Shown in pieces: positions 9,277 through 18,700 of a DNA stretch of 64,000 nucleotides (the first letter of the stretch is position 1; each line of letters begins with the position of its first letter). Origin of the DNA: Accumulibacter sp. (GTDB taxonomy: Bacteria; Pseudomonadota; Gammaproteobacteria; Burkholderiales; Rhodocyclaceae); NCBI RefSeq assembly GCF_036625195.1, contig NZ_JAZKUG010000001.1, positions 2,542,001-2,606,000 of the forward strand, in the 5' to 3' direction. A program made the translations under genes and the position numbers. The notes under the pieces are model-generated. The model was not told where the DNA came from, searched no databases, and saw only the letters and a list, made by a program, of their open reading frames with translations.

Positions 9277-9557
9277 CGGGCTGGAGTGGCCGGCGGCGCC
9301 GCACTGAAGCTGATTCCCTGGGTCGCCAGCAGCTCACCCAATTGCGTGTCGCCCTCCCGCGCCGCCAGGTCGGCAAGCGACTTGACCAAGGACTGGTACA
9401 GTGGCTCGAGCTGCAGGCTCTGCTGGATGTACTGGGCGCGTCCGCTCAGTTCGTTCTGGGCTTGCCGGTTGCTGCTGAACATCAGCGCGTTGACCACTGA
9501 CAGCAGCAGCGCCAGTATGCCGAGCAGCATCAGGATGCGATATTGTAGCGTGTTCAA
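9273..9557 (-). CDS. Small single-pass membrane protein, unknown function
   Basis: 94 residues: a membrane helix at about 8-28 (ILMLLGILALLLSVVNALMF), then a polar helix with the QYIQQSLQLEPLYQSLVKSLADLA stretch, and an Ala/Pro-rich end. AGGAGAG precedes the ATG on the minus strand. It is the first gene of an overlapping pair with the 106-residue protein. The PEP-CTERM gene ends 69 bases upstream on the same strand. Not recognised. Confidence 0.7.
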   Translation of the reverse strand: MNTLQYRILMLLGILALLLSVVNALMFSSNRQAQNELSGRAQYIQQSLQLEPLYQSLVKSLADLAAREGDTQLGELLATQGISFSAAPPATPAR

Positions 9558-9625
9558 ACGTATGCTCTCCTGCGAAGGGGGCCGGTCGAGCGGGTGGCCT
9601 CCCTTCGCAGCGACCTCCCTGGCGA

Positions 9626-12600
9626 TCAGTGTACCATGCCGCGCCGACGCTGCAGAAGCAGGGTGGCGAGCGCGATGGCGAGCAACATCATCGTCGCCGG
9701 CTCGGGAACCGTACCGCCGCCACCCTGCTGGTCGATGACGTTGGCGACGATGCGCAGCGTCCGCTGCTGTCCGAGGTCGGGACCGGATCCGTTCTGGCTG
9801 AGCGCATCGAGCCGGATCAGGTCGTCAAGCACACCCAGGGTCGTGGCGTCGAAGACGTAGTCGAGGCCGCCGATGCTCTGGCCGGCTGCCAGTCCGAAGG
9901 GGTCCCCGGCTACCGTTCCGAAGGGGCCCCAGCCGGTGAAGCTGAAGCCGTCGGCGTCGCCCGTGGCGCTGAGGTCGAATGTCCCGCTCAGGAAATCGGC
10001 CGGTCCGCTGATCGCGTTCGCCAGCTGCAGCGAGCCACTGATGCCCATCGTGCCAAGCACGACGTTGCCCAGATCGAGCGTGTAGGCGTTGCCAATGACG
10101 CTCAGCGTACCGAGGCCGGAGAACTTGCTGAGGGCGGCATTGGCGATATGGTTCACCTGTGCCTGCAGGAGCACCGCCGCATCGGCGCCGGCGCTGATGT
10201 CAGCCATGTCGGGGTTCTGGCTGAGGAAGGCGACGCTGGCGTTCTGGCTGAACACACCCGCCGTTGCCGTCGCCAGCCCGACGGCGATCTGCCCGTTGCC
10301 CTGGGCGACGATGCCACTCGCGGCAGGGTCGGCGGCGAACGGCCCGCTGGCGCCGTTCAGGCTGGCGCGCAGGGTGTCGTTCAGGCCACTGACGGCGGCG
10401 GCGTTCTGGATGTCGACGTTCCTGCCGGCGACGCTGTCGCCGACGCGAACGATGCCGAAGTCGACCACCGATGTCGTCGACTGCCCGACCGCCGCAGTGT
10501 ATACCTTGCCGGAGACGCTGACTGTCTGCGGCGCCAGGTTGAGCTGGCAGTTCGGCGCGCAGTTGCCGACGTTGCTCGCGTCGGAGATCAGCGCGATCGT
10601 CGCGCTGCCGGCGTTGGCGCCCGTGTAGTTGCCGGCGACGGCGGTGTTCAGGCGGACTTGCAGGCTGCTGCTGTCGGTCTGGCCCGGGTTGAGCAGGGTG
10701 AACCCGCCGCTGGCGACGACCGGCACGCCACCGCTGCCGATGCTGGCGTTCAGGGCGGCCTGCGGCGGCGCGCCCGCCACGTTGCTGACGCTGACGTTCG
10801 CCGTCGCCGCCGCATCGCCGACCCGGCGGGCCGCGAGGTTGATCGTCGGGTTGTTGATCTGCGGGTTGGCCTGGTTGATGACATTCCCCGCGGCCGTGAT
10901 GGAGCCATTGACCGCGAAGTTCTCACTCCCGACGGCGAGTACGCCCAGGCCGTTGCTGACATTGTTCACCGCACCGGCGCTGGTGTAATTGACGGCGATC
11001 GAACTGTTCAGCGCGCCGGCCGTCCCGCCGGTGACTGTGACGGTCATCACGCCGTTGGCGGCCGTGCTGTTGGTGCCGGCGAGGATGCCGTTGAGGGCGC
11101 CGCTGCCGCTGATCTGGCTGTTGCCCGAGGCACCGAACGAGGCGTTGAGATCCTCGACGAAGCCGCTCGCTCCGCTGGCCGTGTTGCGCACCACGAGGTT
11201 CTGGCTGACCTGCTGGCCAACCTGCAGCGTGCCGAAGTTCAGCGGCCCGGTCTGCAGCGAGCCGGCAGCCAGCTGGTAGACATTGCCGCTGACGGCGACG
11301 ACCTGGCTGCCGGCGCTGGCAGTGCCGAGGCCATTGCTGACGCCGCCGACCTTGCCGGTGGTCTCGTAGGCGAGAGACACCGTGCCCGCCTTGGCACCGG
11401 CCGAGCCGGTGTCGACGCGGGCGCCCATGGTCGTGTCGTTGCTCTGTCCGGCCAGCAGACCGAGGATGTTGCCACCACTGATCGCCGCCTGGCCGCTCGA
11501 GCCGGAGAAACTGGCGTTCAGGTCTTCGCTGAACGGACCGGCAGCGGCGGCGTTGCTGACCGTGATGGCGGCGGCATTGCTGCCGCCAACGCGCTGGTTG
11601 GCTACCGTGACCGGCGTCCCGGCATTGCCGATGGCGGCGTTGTAGGCCGCAGCACCACCCGCGAGGACGATGTTGAGCTTCTGGTCGGGAATGTTTTCGA
11701 AGTTGCTGCGTAGATTGACGACCTGCCCGGCGAGTGGGGCCAGCGCGCCAGCCGCGGCCGCGTTGAAGACCACCGCCAGATCCCCGCTGTTGGCTCCCGG
11801 GCCGCCGGCGTTGTAGTTGGCGGCGGTGACGCCGCTGCCCGAGAGCCGCGCGTCGCTGATGTTGCCGCCGTTGGCGGCGGTCTGGACGGCGCCGCGCAGC
11901 GTCGGACCGGTGGTGCCGGAATTGCCGATCTGGTAGTTGAAGGTGTTGCTGCCGACGCGCATGTTGCCGATCGTCAGCGTCGCGTTCGCCGTGTTGCCGT
12001 TGCTGACGCCGGCGCCGCTGATCACCTGCGCCACGTCGCCGCCGGCCCGGACCTGCCCGCTGCCGCTCACTCCCGCGCGCCGGTCGAAGCCGTTGCCGCT
12101 GCCGGCACCGGCATTGGTGTAGTCGCTGTTGATGATCAGGTGGCCGTTGCCGATGTTGATGGCCGCTCCGGCCGAACCCATGACCAAGCGTCCCTGCGTG
12201 TTGCCGCCGTTGGCCAGCGTCATCGCGCCAGCCGGGTCCACCTGCAGCGTGCCGGTGCCAGTCAGGTTGTCCTGCACGACCAACGTGCCGTTCTGCGCAC
12301 GCAGCGTGCCGTTGTTGGTCGTCGATCCGTTGACGTTGATGGTGATCGTACCGCCGGCGTCGGCATTGATCGTACCGTTGTTGGTCAGCGTGGCGGCGCC
12401 GCCGACGAAGGACTGCTGGCCGATGGTGCCGCTCTGGCCGCGCACGGTCACGCCGCTGTCGATCACCAGGTTGCCGGCTTCGACGTTCAGTCGGTTCGAG
12501 GCGTTGCCGTCGGCGAAGACGATCGTGCCGCCGCCGCTGATCGTCTGGTTGCCCTGCGGCGCGAGGACGCTGCCGCTGCCAATCCGGATCGTGCCGTCGA

Positions 12601-15430
12601 GGACCATGCCGCCGGCACTGATGCGCTCGATCGACGTGGCGCTGGCCAGGTCGAGCGTGCCATTGAGCGTCACCCCGTTGAGGACGTTGTTGCCGCTGTT
12701 GGTCGCCTTGAACACGCCGCTGCCGCTGGTGTTCAGTACGCCGCCCGTCACCGTCGCGCCCTGAAAGACCACGGTGCTGCCGTTGTCGGCGAGCAGCGTG
12801 CCGGCGTTGTTGTCGTAGCCGCCGCCGGTGTTCAGTTGCAGCGTACCGCCGTTCTGCGCTCGCATCGTACCCTGGTTGATGACCTGTCCATTGACGCCGA
12901 GGCTGATGGTGCGACCGGCGACATCCGCCGAGATCAAGCCCTGGTTGGTCAGCGTCGCCGCGCCGCCGACGAAAGCTTGCTGCCCGATGATGCCATTGCC
13001 GCCACGCACGGTAATCCCCGATGCCAGCGTCAGATTGCCCGCCTCGACATTGAGTCGGTTGCTGCCATTGGCATCGACAAAACTGATGGTGCCCGTGCCG
13101 CCGATCGTCTGGTTGCCCTGCGGTGCAAGAACGCTGCCGTTGCCGATGTTGATCGCGGCGCCGTTGAGCGTCAGGCCGCCGGCAACGCGCTCGATACCCG
13201 TCGCTGAAGCGAGGTCGAGCGTGCCGGACAGCGTCACTCCGGAGAGGAAGTTGTTGCCGCTGTTGTTGGCGCGGAACGAGCCGGCGCCGGTCAGATTCAT
13301 GTCGCCGCTGATCGTGACGCCGTTCTGGTTGACCACGCTGCCGGTGCCGGCGAGAATCTGGCTGCCGGTGTTGCCGTGTACGGCGGAGTTGAGGTTCAGC
13401 GTACCGCCATTGAGCGCTGCCAGCGTGCCGTTGTTGGTCGTCAGGCCATTGACCGCCAGGCTGACCGTGCCGCCTGCGACGTCGGCCTGGATGGTGCCGT
13501 TGTTGCTCAGCGTGGCGGCGCCGCCGACGAAGCTCTGCTGGCCGATGCTGCCGGTCTGGCCGCGCACGGTCACGCCGGAGCCGATGACGAGGTTGCCGGC
13601 TTCGACGTTGAGGCGATTCGAGCCGCTGCCGTCGGCAAAGACGATCGTCCCGGTGCCACTGATCGTCTGGTTCCCTTGCGGCGCGAGAACGCTGCCACTG
13701 CCGATGTTGATCGTACTGCCGGAGAGCGTCAGGCCGTTGGTGAGGCGCTCGATCCCGGTGGCCGAAGCCAGGTCGAGTGTACCGGCAAGGCTCACTGCGT
13801 CGAGGAAGTTGGCGCCGCTGTTGCTGGCGCGGAACGAGCCGCTGCCGGCGGTGTTGATCACTCCGCTGACCGTCACGCCGTTCTGCAGGACGGTGCTGCC
13901 GGCACCGGCGAGGATTTGGCTGCCGACGCCACCGGCAACGTTGGAGTTGAGTTGCAGCGTGCCGCCATTGAGCGCCGCCAGCGTGCCGTTGTTGGTGGTC
14001 AGGCCGTTGACCGTCAGGACGATCGTGCCGCCTGCGACGTCGGCCTGGATGGTGCCGTTGTTGGTCAGCGTGGCGGCGCCGCCGACGAAGGACTGCTGGC
14101 CGATGGTGCCGCTCTGCCCACGCACGGTCACGCCGCTGTCGATGACGAGGTTGCCGGCCTCGACGTTGAGGCGATTGGACGAGCTGCCGTCGGTAAAGAC
14201 GATCGCACCGGAGCCACTGATCGTCTGGTTGCCCTGCGGGGCGAGAATGCTGCCGTTGCCGATGCTGATCGTTCCGTTGAGGACCATGCCGCCGGCGCCG
14301 ATGCGCTCGATCGACGTGGCGCTGGCCAGGTCGAGCGTGCCATTGAGCGTCACGCCGTTGAGGACGTTGCTGCCGCTGTTGGTCGCCTTGAACACGCCGC
14401 TGCCACTGGTGTTCAGTACGCCGCCGGTCAGCGTCGCGCCCTGAAAGAGCACGGTGCTGCCGTTGTCGGCGAGCAGCGTGCCGGCGTTGTTGTCGTAGCC
14501 GCCGCCGGTGTTCAGTTGCAGCGTGCCGCCGTTCTCGGCCCGCATCGTGCCCTGGTTGATGACTTGTCCATTGACGCCGATGCTGATGGTGCGACCGGCG
14601 ACATCCGCCGAGATCAAGCCCTGGTTGGTCAGCGTCGCCGCACCACCGACGAAGCTCTGGCCGCCGATGGCGCCGTTGCCGCCGCGCACCGTGATGCCGG
14701 GGCCGAGCACCAGGTTGCCGGCCTCGACGTTGAACCGGTTGCTGCCACCGGCGTCGACGAAGTTGATCGTGCCGGTGCCGCCGATGGTCTGGTTGCCCTG
14801 CGGCGCGAAGATGCTGTTGTTGCCGATGTTGATCGTACCGTTCAGCGTCAGGCCGTTGCCGACGCGCTCGATGCCGGTACCCGATGCGAGATCGAGCGTG
14901 CCGTTGAGGCTCACGCCGGAGAGGAAGTTGCCGCCACTGTTGAAGGCGACCAGCTTGCCGGTACCGGTCGTGTTGATCGTGCCGCCGGTGATCGTGCTGC
15001 CGAACTGGTTGATCACGCTGTCGGCGCTGACGTTGATCACCCCGCCGGTGTTGTCGATGTTGTGCCCGCCGGCGACCTGCAGCGCCGCGTTGTTCGGGAT
15101 CGCACCGGCGCCGACGTTGATCGTGCCGGTGTTGGTGGTATCGCCGCCGCCGGCCAGCGTCAGCAGGAAGGCGTCGAGGTTGACGCTGCCCGCATTGCCG
15201 AGGTTGAGGACCGACTGCGCCGTGTTGACCGTGACAGTCTTGCCGACCGCGATCGTCGCGTTGTCGGCAGCACCCGGAACGAGGCCGCAGTTCCAGTCAC
15301 CGGCGGTCGCCCAGTTGCCGGCCGCCGGATTCCAGGTGCAGTTGGCGGCCAGCGCCTGCTGTGCCGGGAAGGCGAGCAGAATGGCCAGAAGGCTGGGCTT
15401 GATGACGAAACGGGGCGCTTTGCTGGCCAT
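9626..15430 (-). CDS. Giant repeat-containing PEP-CTERM surface/secreted protein
   Basis: 1934 residues. The start at 15430 was chosen because GAGGAGAACAAC lies directly upstream and the product then begins MASKAPRF with a signal peptide (LAILLAFPAQQALA). After an N-terminal segment come about five copies of a 188-residue Gly/Asn-rich unit built around FVGGAATL, LNGTLDLAS and LAPQGNQTI, which resembles a beta-helix of adhesin or autotransporter type. Then come several choice-of-anchor-like modules of roughly 100-150 residues (about 1100-1850). The C-terminus is a clear PEP-CTERM sorting signal: VPEP, a hydrophobic helix, then RRR. Such proteins are processed by exosortase, often in organisms making exopolysaccharide or floc matrix. 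No exosortase lies in this window. Confidence 0.93.
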   Translation of the reverse strand: MASKAPRFVIKPSLLAILLAFPAQQALAANCTWNPAAGNWATAGDWNCGLVPGAADNATIAVGKTVTVNTAQSVLNLGNAGSVNLDAFLLTLAGGGDTTNTGTINVGAGAIPNNAALQVAGGHNIDNTGGVINVSADSVINQFGSTITGGTINTTGTGKLVAFNSGGNFLSGVSLNGTLDLASGTGIERVGNGLTLNGTINIGNNSIFAPQGNQTIGGTGTINFVDAGGSNRFNVEAGNLVLGPGITVRGGNGAIGGQSFVGGAATLTNQGLISADVAGRTISIGVNGQVINQGTMRAENGGTLQLNTGGGYDNNAGTLLADNGSTVLFQGATLTGGVLNTSGSGVFKATNSGSNVLNGVTLNGTLDLASATSIERIGAGGMVLNGTISIGNGSILAPQGNQTISGSGAIVFTDGSSSNRLNVEAGNLVIDSGVTVRGQSGTIGQQSFVGGAATLTNNGTIQADVAGGTIVLTVNGLTTNNGTLAALNGGTLQLNSNVAGGVGSQILAGAGSTVLQNGVTVSGVINTAGSGSFRASNSGANFLDAVSLAGTLDLASATGIERLTNGLTLSGSTINIGSGSVLAPQGNQTISGTGTIVFADGSGSNRLNVEAGNLVIGSGVTVRGQTGSIGQQSFVGGAATLSNNGTIQADVAGGTVSLAVNGLTTNNGTLAALNGGTLNLNSAVHGNTGSQILAGTGSVVNQNGVTISGDMNLTGAGSFRANNSGNNFLSGVTLSGTLDLASATGIERVAGGLTLNGAAINIGNGSVLAPQGNQTIGGTGTISFVDANGSNRLNVEAGNLTLASGITVRGGNGIIGQQAFVGGAATLTNQGLISADVAGRTISLGVNGQVINQGTMRAQNGGTLQLNTGGGYDNNAGTLLADNGSTVVFQGATVTGGVLNTSGSGVFKATNSGNNVLNGVTLNGTLDLASATSIERISAGGMVLDGTIRIGSGSVLAPQGNQTISGGGTIVFADGNASNRLNVEAGNLVIDSGVTVRGQSGTIGQQSFVGGAATLTNNGTINADAGGTITINVNGSTTNNGTLRAQNGTLVVQDNLTGTGTLQVDPAGAMTLANGGNTQGRLVMGSAGAAINIGNGHLIINSDYTNAGAGSGNGFDRRAGVSGSGQVRAGGDVAQVISGAGVSNGNTANATLTIGNMRVGSNTFNYQIGNSGTTGPTLRGAVQTAANGGNISDARLSGSGVTAANYNAGGPGANSGDLAVVFNAAAAGALAPLAGQVVNLRSNFENIPDQKLNIVLAGGAAAYNAAIGNAGTPVTVANQRVGGSNAAAITVSNAAAAGPFSEDLNASFSGSSGQAAISGGNILGLLAGQSNDTTMGARVDTGSAGAKAGTVSLAYETTGKVGGVSNGLGTASAGSQVVAVSGNVYQLAAGSLQTGPLNFGTLQVGQQVSQNLVVRNTASGASGFVEDLNASFGASGNSQISGSGALNGILAGTNSTAANGVMTVTVTGGTAGALNSSIAVNYTSAGAVNNVSNGLGVLAVGSENFAVNGSITAAGNVINQANPQINNPTINLAARRVGDAAATANVSVSNVAGAPPQAALNASIGSGGVPVVASGGFTLLNPGQTDSSSLQVRLNTAVAGNYTGANAGSATIALISDASNVGNCAPNCQLNLAPQTVSVSGKVYTAAVGQSTTSVVDFGIVRVGDSVAGRNVDIQNAAAVSGLNDTLRASLNGASGPFAADPAASGIVAQGNGQIAVGLATATAGVFSQNASVAFLSQNPDMADISAGADAAVLLQAQVNHIANAALSKFSGLGTLSVIGNAYTLDLGNVVLGTMGISGSLQLANAISGPADFLSGTFDLSATGDADGFSFTGWGPFGTVAGDPFGLAAGQSIGGLDYVFDATTLGVLDDLIRLDALSQNGSGPDLGQQRTLRIVANVIDQQGGGGTVPEPATMMLLAIALATLLLQRRRGMVH
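12260..14950 (-). repeat. Coding tandem repeat array, about 560-bp units with a 1680-bp higher-order period
   Basis: Inside the PEP-CTERM gene the DNA repeats about every 560 bases; the APQGNQTI codons recur near 12545, 13120, 13675, 14230 and 14790. Units three apart are much more alike than adjacent ones. Bases 12421-12900 align with 14101-14580 at a constant offset of 1680 with only scattered mismatches, which suggests a three-unit duplication or gene conversion. Confidence 0.85.
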
Positions 15431-15730
15431 GTTGTTCTCCTCTTGTGGTGGCGGACGGCTGCGCGGCAGAGTGCCGGTCGCGACGGTTGTTCTGACGATG
15501 AGCGGAAGCACATTTCGTGCCTGACCTGGGCGATGAGATTCGGGCAGGCGTCAGTGATCATTTAAATCGATGACATGACGGGGTCCGGCCAATCTCGGTC
15601 CGGGTCGTCGCCGGTTTCGCTGCCGCGGCCGGAAGGGCGCTGTAAAGGATGGAAATGATTCATTTGCACCATGCCGCGCTGCGAGCCGCCGTTACTGGCG
15701 GCACGGCTGCGGCTGGTGCACAATTCAGCC
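15431..15730. promoter_or_regulatory. Divergent intergenic region between the PEP-CTERM gene and the LuxR-type regulator
   Basis: About 300 bases without a convincing gene. It must hold the promoters for both divergent genes. It includes an A/T-rich patch around 15545-15580 (TGATCATTTAAATCGATGA) that stands out in high-GC DNA and is a plausible promoter or regulator site. No clear -35/-10 pair could be assigned. Confidence 0.45.
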
Positions 15731-16723
15731 ATGGAGATGGCTGATGCGCGGGCGCTCAACGGAGTGATCCTTTCCCTGTATCGGGAAGGCCGGGAGGTGC
15801 CGCTCAGCCGCTATCGCGCATGGGCGCTGGAGCAGGTGGCTGCCGTGATCGGCTTCGATTCGGCGTGCTGGGGAAGCGCGTCGACTGAACCACCGGCGCT
15901 GCACGAGATGCACCTGCACCATTGCGAGCAGGGCATCGTCGAGGCGTACGCACGTTGCAGCGGGCACGATTTCTTCCGTGCCGCGCTGCTCGCCGATCCG
16001 GGAACGGCGATCAACCTCGGCGATCTCGCGGCGCGCGAGACCTATCTGCGCAGCCCGCTCTACCGCAAGTTCGGACGCCGATTCAAGATCGAGTGGGCGC
16101 TCGGCACGCTCTTGATCGAGCGCACGACTTCGCTCAACGAGTTCCTGACGCTTTGGCGACACGATCCCTGGCTGCCTTTTTCCGAGACCGAGCGCCAGTT
16201 CAAGGAACTCTTGATGCCGCATCTGGCGGCGACGCACCGTGCAGCCTGGCTCAGGCACTTCCTGCGTCTGCCGGGCCATGTCAAGCAGGCGTGGGCGGTG
16301 GTTGACCGACGAGGCCTGTTGCGCGAAGCGTCACCGTCCTTCGTCGCCTTGCTGCGCCAGCACTGGCCAGCGGGCGGCGGCAGCATCCTGCCTGAAGCGC
16401 TGGCGGCCAGTGTGCAGGCGGGCGATGCGCATGTCGTCGGCGCGTGGCGCCTGGACGTCAGCGACTGCGGCGAGTATCGCTTCGTCCTGGCGCGTTCGAC
16501 CGGCGCGTTGGCGCAGCTGTCCGTGCGCGAACGCGAGATTGCCCGGCGCTACGCCAGCGGCGAGACGCATTCGGCGATTGCCCGCACGCTGTCGCTGTCG
16601 CCGGCGACGGTACGCAACCACGTCGCACATTGCTTTCGCAAGCTTGGCGTCGGCAACAAGGTGGAGCTGGCCCTGCGCCTCGAGGCAGGCGCGCCACGGT
16701 TGCCGACGGGAATGGCGGAATGA
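15731..16723 (+). CDS. LuxR-type helix-turn-helix transcriptional regulator
   Basis: 330 residues from the ATG at 15731; an upstream in-frame ATG at 15671 would add 20 residues. The C-terminal 65 residues (from about 262) are a LuxR/FixJ DNA-binding domain: LSVREREIARRYASGETHSAIA followed by LSLSPATVRNHV and the helix with KLGV. The N-terminal 230 residues have no motif I can name but resemble a ligand- or PAS/GAF-type sensory region. There is no receiver-domain aspartate pattern. It is divergent from the giant PEP-CTERM gene, which makes that gene a natural target; this is inference from position. Confidence 0.85.
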   Translation: MEMADARALNGVILSLYREGREVPLSRYRAWALEQVAAVIGFDSACWGSASTEPPALHEMHLHHCEQGIVEAYARCSGHDFFRAALLADPGTAINLGDLAARETYLRSPLYRKFGRRFKIEWALGTLLIERTTSLNEFLTLWRHDPWLPFSETERQFKELLMPHLAATHRAAWLRHFLRLPGHVKQAWAVVDRRGLLREASPSFVALLRQHWPAGGGSILPEALAASVQAGDAHVVGAWRLDVSDCGEYRFVLARSTGALAQLSVREREIARRYASGETHSAIARTLSLSPATVRNHVAHCFRKLGVGNKVELALRLEAGAPRLPTGMAE

Positions 16724-16943
16724 GCTTGACCCAGCAGGTCGGAGGCGTCCCTTTGCGCACAATGCTGGCGGTCGATTTCTTCTGTCGTGAGCCGGCACTG
16801 GCGGGCTGTGGAGAGTACGATTCTCGTCAGGGGAGGCGCCCGAGTGCGGCTTCCATCGGTGTCCCGCCGGCGACGGTCTGCGCTCGATTGGACTACAATC
16901 CGCTCACCTGCATAGCGTCTTGTCGTTGAACGGAGGAAGGAAC

Positions 16944-17564
16944 ATGCACGTCGTCCGCCTGCACCTGATGGCCCTGCTTGCCACGTTGACGTTGTCGGGA
17001 TGCGGCTACAACACGCTCCAGACCACCGACGAGCAGATCAAGTCATCCTGGGCGGAGGTGCTCAACCAGTACAAGCGTCGTGCGGACCTGATCCCGAACC
17101 TCGTGAATACCGTGCAGGCCTATGCGGCGCATGAACAGCAGGTGCTCCTCGGCGTGACCAACGCACGTGCCAGGGTCGGGTCCGTACAGGCGAGTCCCGA
17201 ACTCGGCGAGAATCCCGAGTCCTTCGCGAAGTACATGGCGGCGCAGCGAGAAATGTCGTCCGCGCTCTCCAGGCTCCTCGTCGTGGCCGAGAACTATCCG
17301 CAATTGAAGGCCGATCAGAACTTCCGCGACCTGCAGGCGCAGCTCGAGGGAACCGAGAACCGCATCACCGTGGCGCGCCAGCGCCATATCAAGGCGGTGC
17401 AGGAGTACAACGTCACCGTGCGATCCTTCCCGAGCAACCTGACGGCGATGCTGTTTGGCTACCAGACCAAACCGTCCTTTACGGTCGAGGACGAGCGCAC
17501 GGTCGCCGAACCGCCGAAGGTGGATTTCGGCTCGGCGGCGCCGGCCGCTGTGCCGGCCAAGTGA
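16944..17564 (+). CDS. lemA: LemA family protein, predicted lipoprotein
   Basis: 206 residues. The N-terminus is a short signal with a lipobox-like LSGC near residues 17-20. It is followed by the LemA core: the SSWAEVLNQYKRRADLIPNLVNTV helix, the repeated polar helices, and the end of the domain at NVTVRSFPSNL and FGY. GGAGGAAGG lies just upstream of the ATG, and a TACAAT -10-like element lies at 16894-16899. LemA genes commonly precede TPM-domain genes, as here. The family's role is not established. Confidence 0.93.
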   Translation: MHVVRLHLMALLATLTLSGCGYNTLQTTDEQIKSSWAEVLNQYKRRADLIPNLVNTVQAYAAHEQQVLLGVTNARARVGSVQASPELGENPESFAKYMAAQREMSSALSRLLVVAENYPQLKADQNFRDLQAQLEGTENRITVARQRHIKAVQEYNVTVRSFPSNLTAMLFGYQTKPSFTVEDERTVAEPPKVDFGSAAPAAVPAK

Positions 17565-17597
17565 CGTAGCGCGCAGCCGCCTCGGAACGGTACCGGC

Positions 17598-18695
17598 TTG
17601 GGCGCGATCTCGACAGCGTCGGCTACACGATCCGCGCGCTGCGCGTTGCTGGCGCGACTCTTCGCGCTTGCGTGGCTCGCAGGCTGGGCCTTCGCTGCCA
17701 TCGCGGAGGTGCCGGTGCCGAAGTTGACGGCCCGGGTCACCGACCTCACCGGCACGCTCGGGAACGATCAGCGTCAGGCGCTGGAGACGCGATTGGCGCA
17801 GTTCGAGGCGCGCAAGGGCGCGCAGATCGCGGTCCTCATCGTGCCGACCACCCAGCCCGAGACGATCGAACAGTATGCCCGTCGCGTGCTGGACCAGTGG
17901 AAGCTCGGCCGCCAGGGCGTTGACGACGGCGCGCTGCTCGTCGTTGCGACGCAGGACCGCGAGCTGCGCATCGAGGTGCAGTATGGCCTGGAGGGGCCGC
18001 TGCCGGATGCGACGGCGAAGCGCATCTGCGACGAGGTCATCGCGCCACGCTTCAAGCAGCAGGATTTCTACGGCGGCGTTTCGGCTGGCGTGGAGCGTAT
18101 GATCGCCGTGGTCGAGGGCGAGCCGCTGCCAGCGCCGTCGGCCGCCTTGCGCCCGGAAGCGGCGTCGTCGCGGCACGGGTCGATCACCGAACCGCTGTTG
18201 GCGGTCGGCGTGGCCCTGTTGTTCGGGGTCGGTGTCGTGCTGCGATCGATGTTCGGCCGGTACGCTGGTGCCCTTGTCACGGGCGGCATCGGGGGCATCG
18301 CGGCGTGGTTCATCGCGGGATCCGCGATCGCGGCCGCGGAGGTGACGCTGATCGTGTTCTTCTTCGCCGCCGCCATTGGACTCGGCAGTGCAAGCTCGTT
18401 GCGTCGCGGTCGCCGCCATGGCGGTTCCTGGGGCGGTGAATCCTGGGGTGCGACCGGCGTCTGGTCGGCAGGCGGCGTTTGGTCCGGAGGTGGCGGTTCG
18501 GGCGGGGGCGGCGGCGCCTTGGATGCGACCGGCGGCTGGTCCGGAGGCGGCGGTTGGTCCGGAGGTGGCGGTTCGGGAGATGTCGGTTCGGGAGATGTCG
18601 GTTCGGGCGGGGGCGGCGGCGCCTCGGATGCGACCGGCGATTGGTCCGGAGGCGGCGGTTCGGGCGGGGGCGGCGGCGCCTCGGGAAGCTGGTGA
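17598..18695 (+). CDS. TPM-domain (YgcG-like) membrane protein with glycine-rich tail
   Basis: 365 residues from a TTG start, 33 bases after lemA. A signal-like N-terminus (LARLFALAWLAGWAFAAIA) is followed by the TPM domain (about 35-170), with VTDLTGTLGNDQRQALE, GVDDGALLVVATQDRELRIEV and GLEGPLPDA. Two membrane segments lie around 195-255. The last 90 residues are nearly all Gly, Ser and Trp, in repeats such as WSGGGG and GSGDV. In this family the Gly-rich tail follows the membrane part and is exposed. Probably cotranscribed with lemA and the next gene. Confidence 0.9.
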   Translation: MGAISTASATRSARCALLARLFALAWLAGWAFAAIAEVPVPKLTARVTDLTGTLGNDQRQALETRLAQFEARKGAQIAVLIVPTTQPETIEQYARRVLDQWKLGRQGVDDGALLVVATQDRELRIEVQYGLEGPLPDATAKRICDEVIAPRFKQQDFYGGVSAGVERMIAVVEGEPLPAPSAALRPEAASSRHGSITEPLLAVGVALLFGVGVVLRSMFGRYAGALVTGGIGGIAAWFIAGSAIAAAEVTLIVFFFAAAIGLGSASSLRRGRRHGGSWGGESWGATGVWSAGGVWSGGGGSGGGGGALDATGGWSGGGGWSGGGGSGDVGSGDVGSGGGGGASDATGDWSGGGGSGGGGGASGSW

Positions 18696-18700
18696 CGGCC

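Noticed and set aside
9629..11713. Very long plus-strand open frames (694, 729, 538 residues) opposite the PEP-CTERM gene
   Set aside because: They are low-complexity, have no ribosome sites and mirror the repeat unit of the real minus-strand gene, which has signal peptide and sorting signal.
12260..14950. Regular repeats considered as a CRISPR array
   Set aside because: The period is about 560 bp, units are coding and similar throughout, and there are no short repeats with unique spacers.
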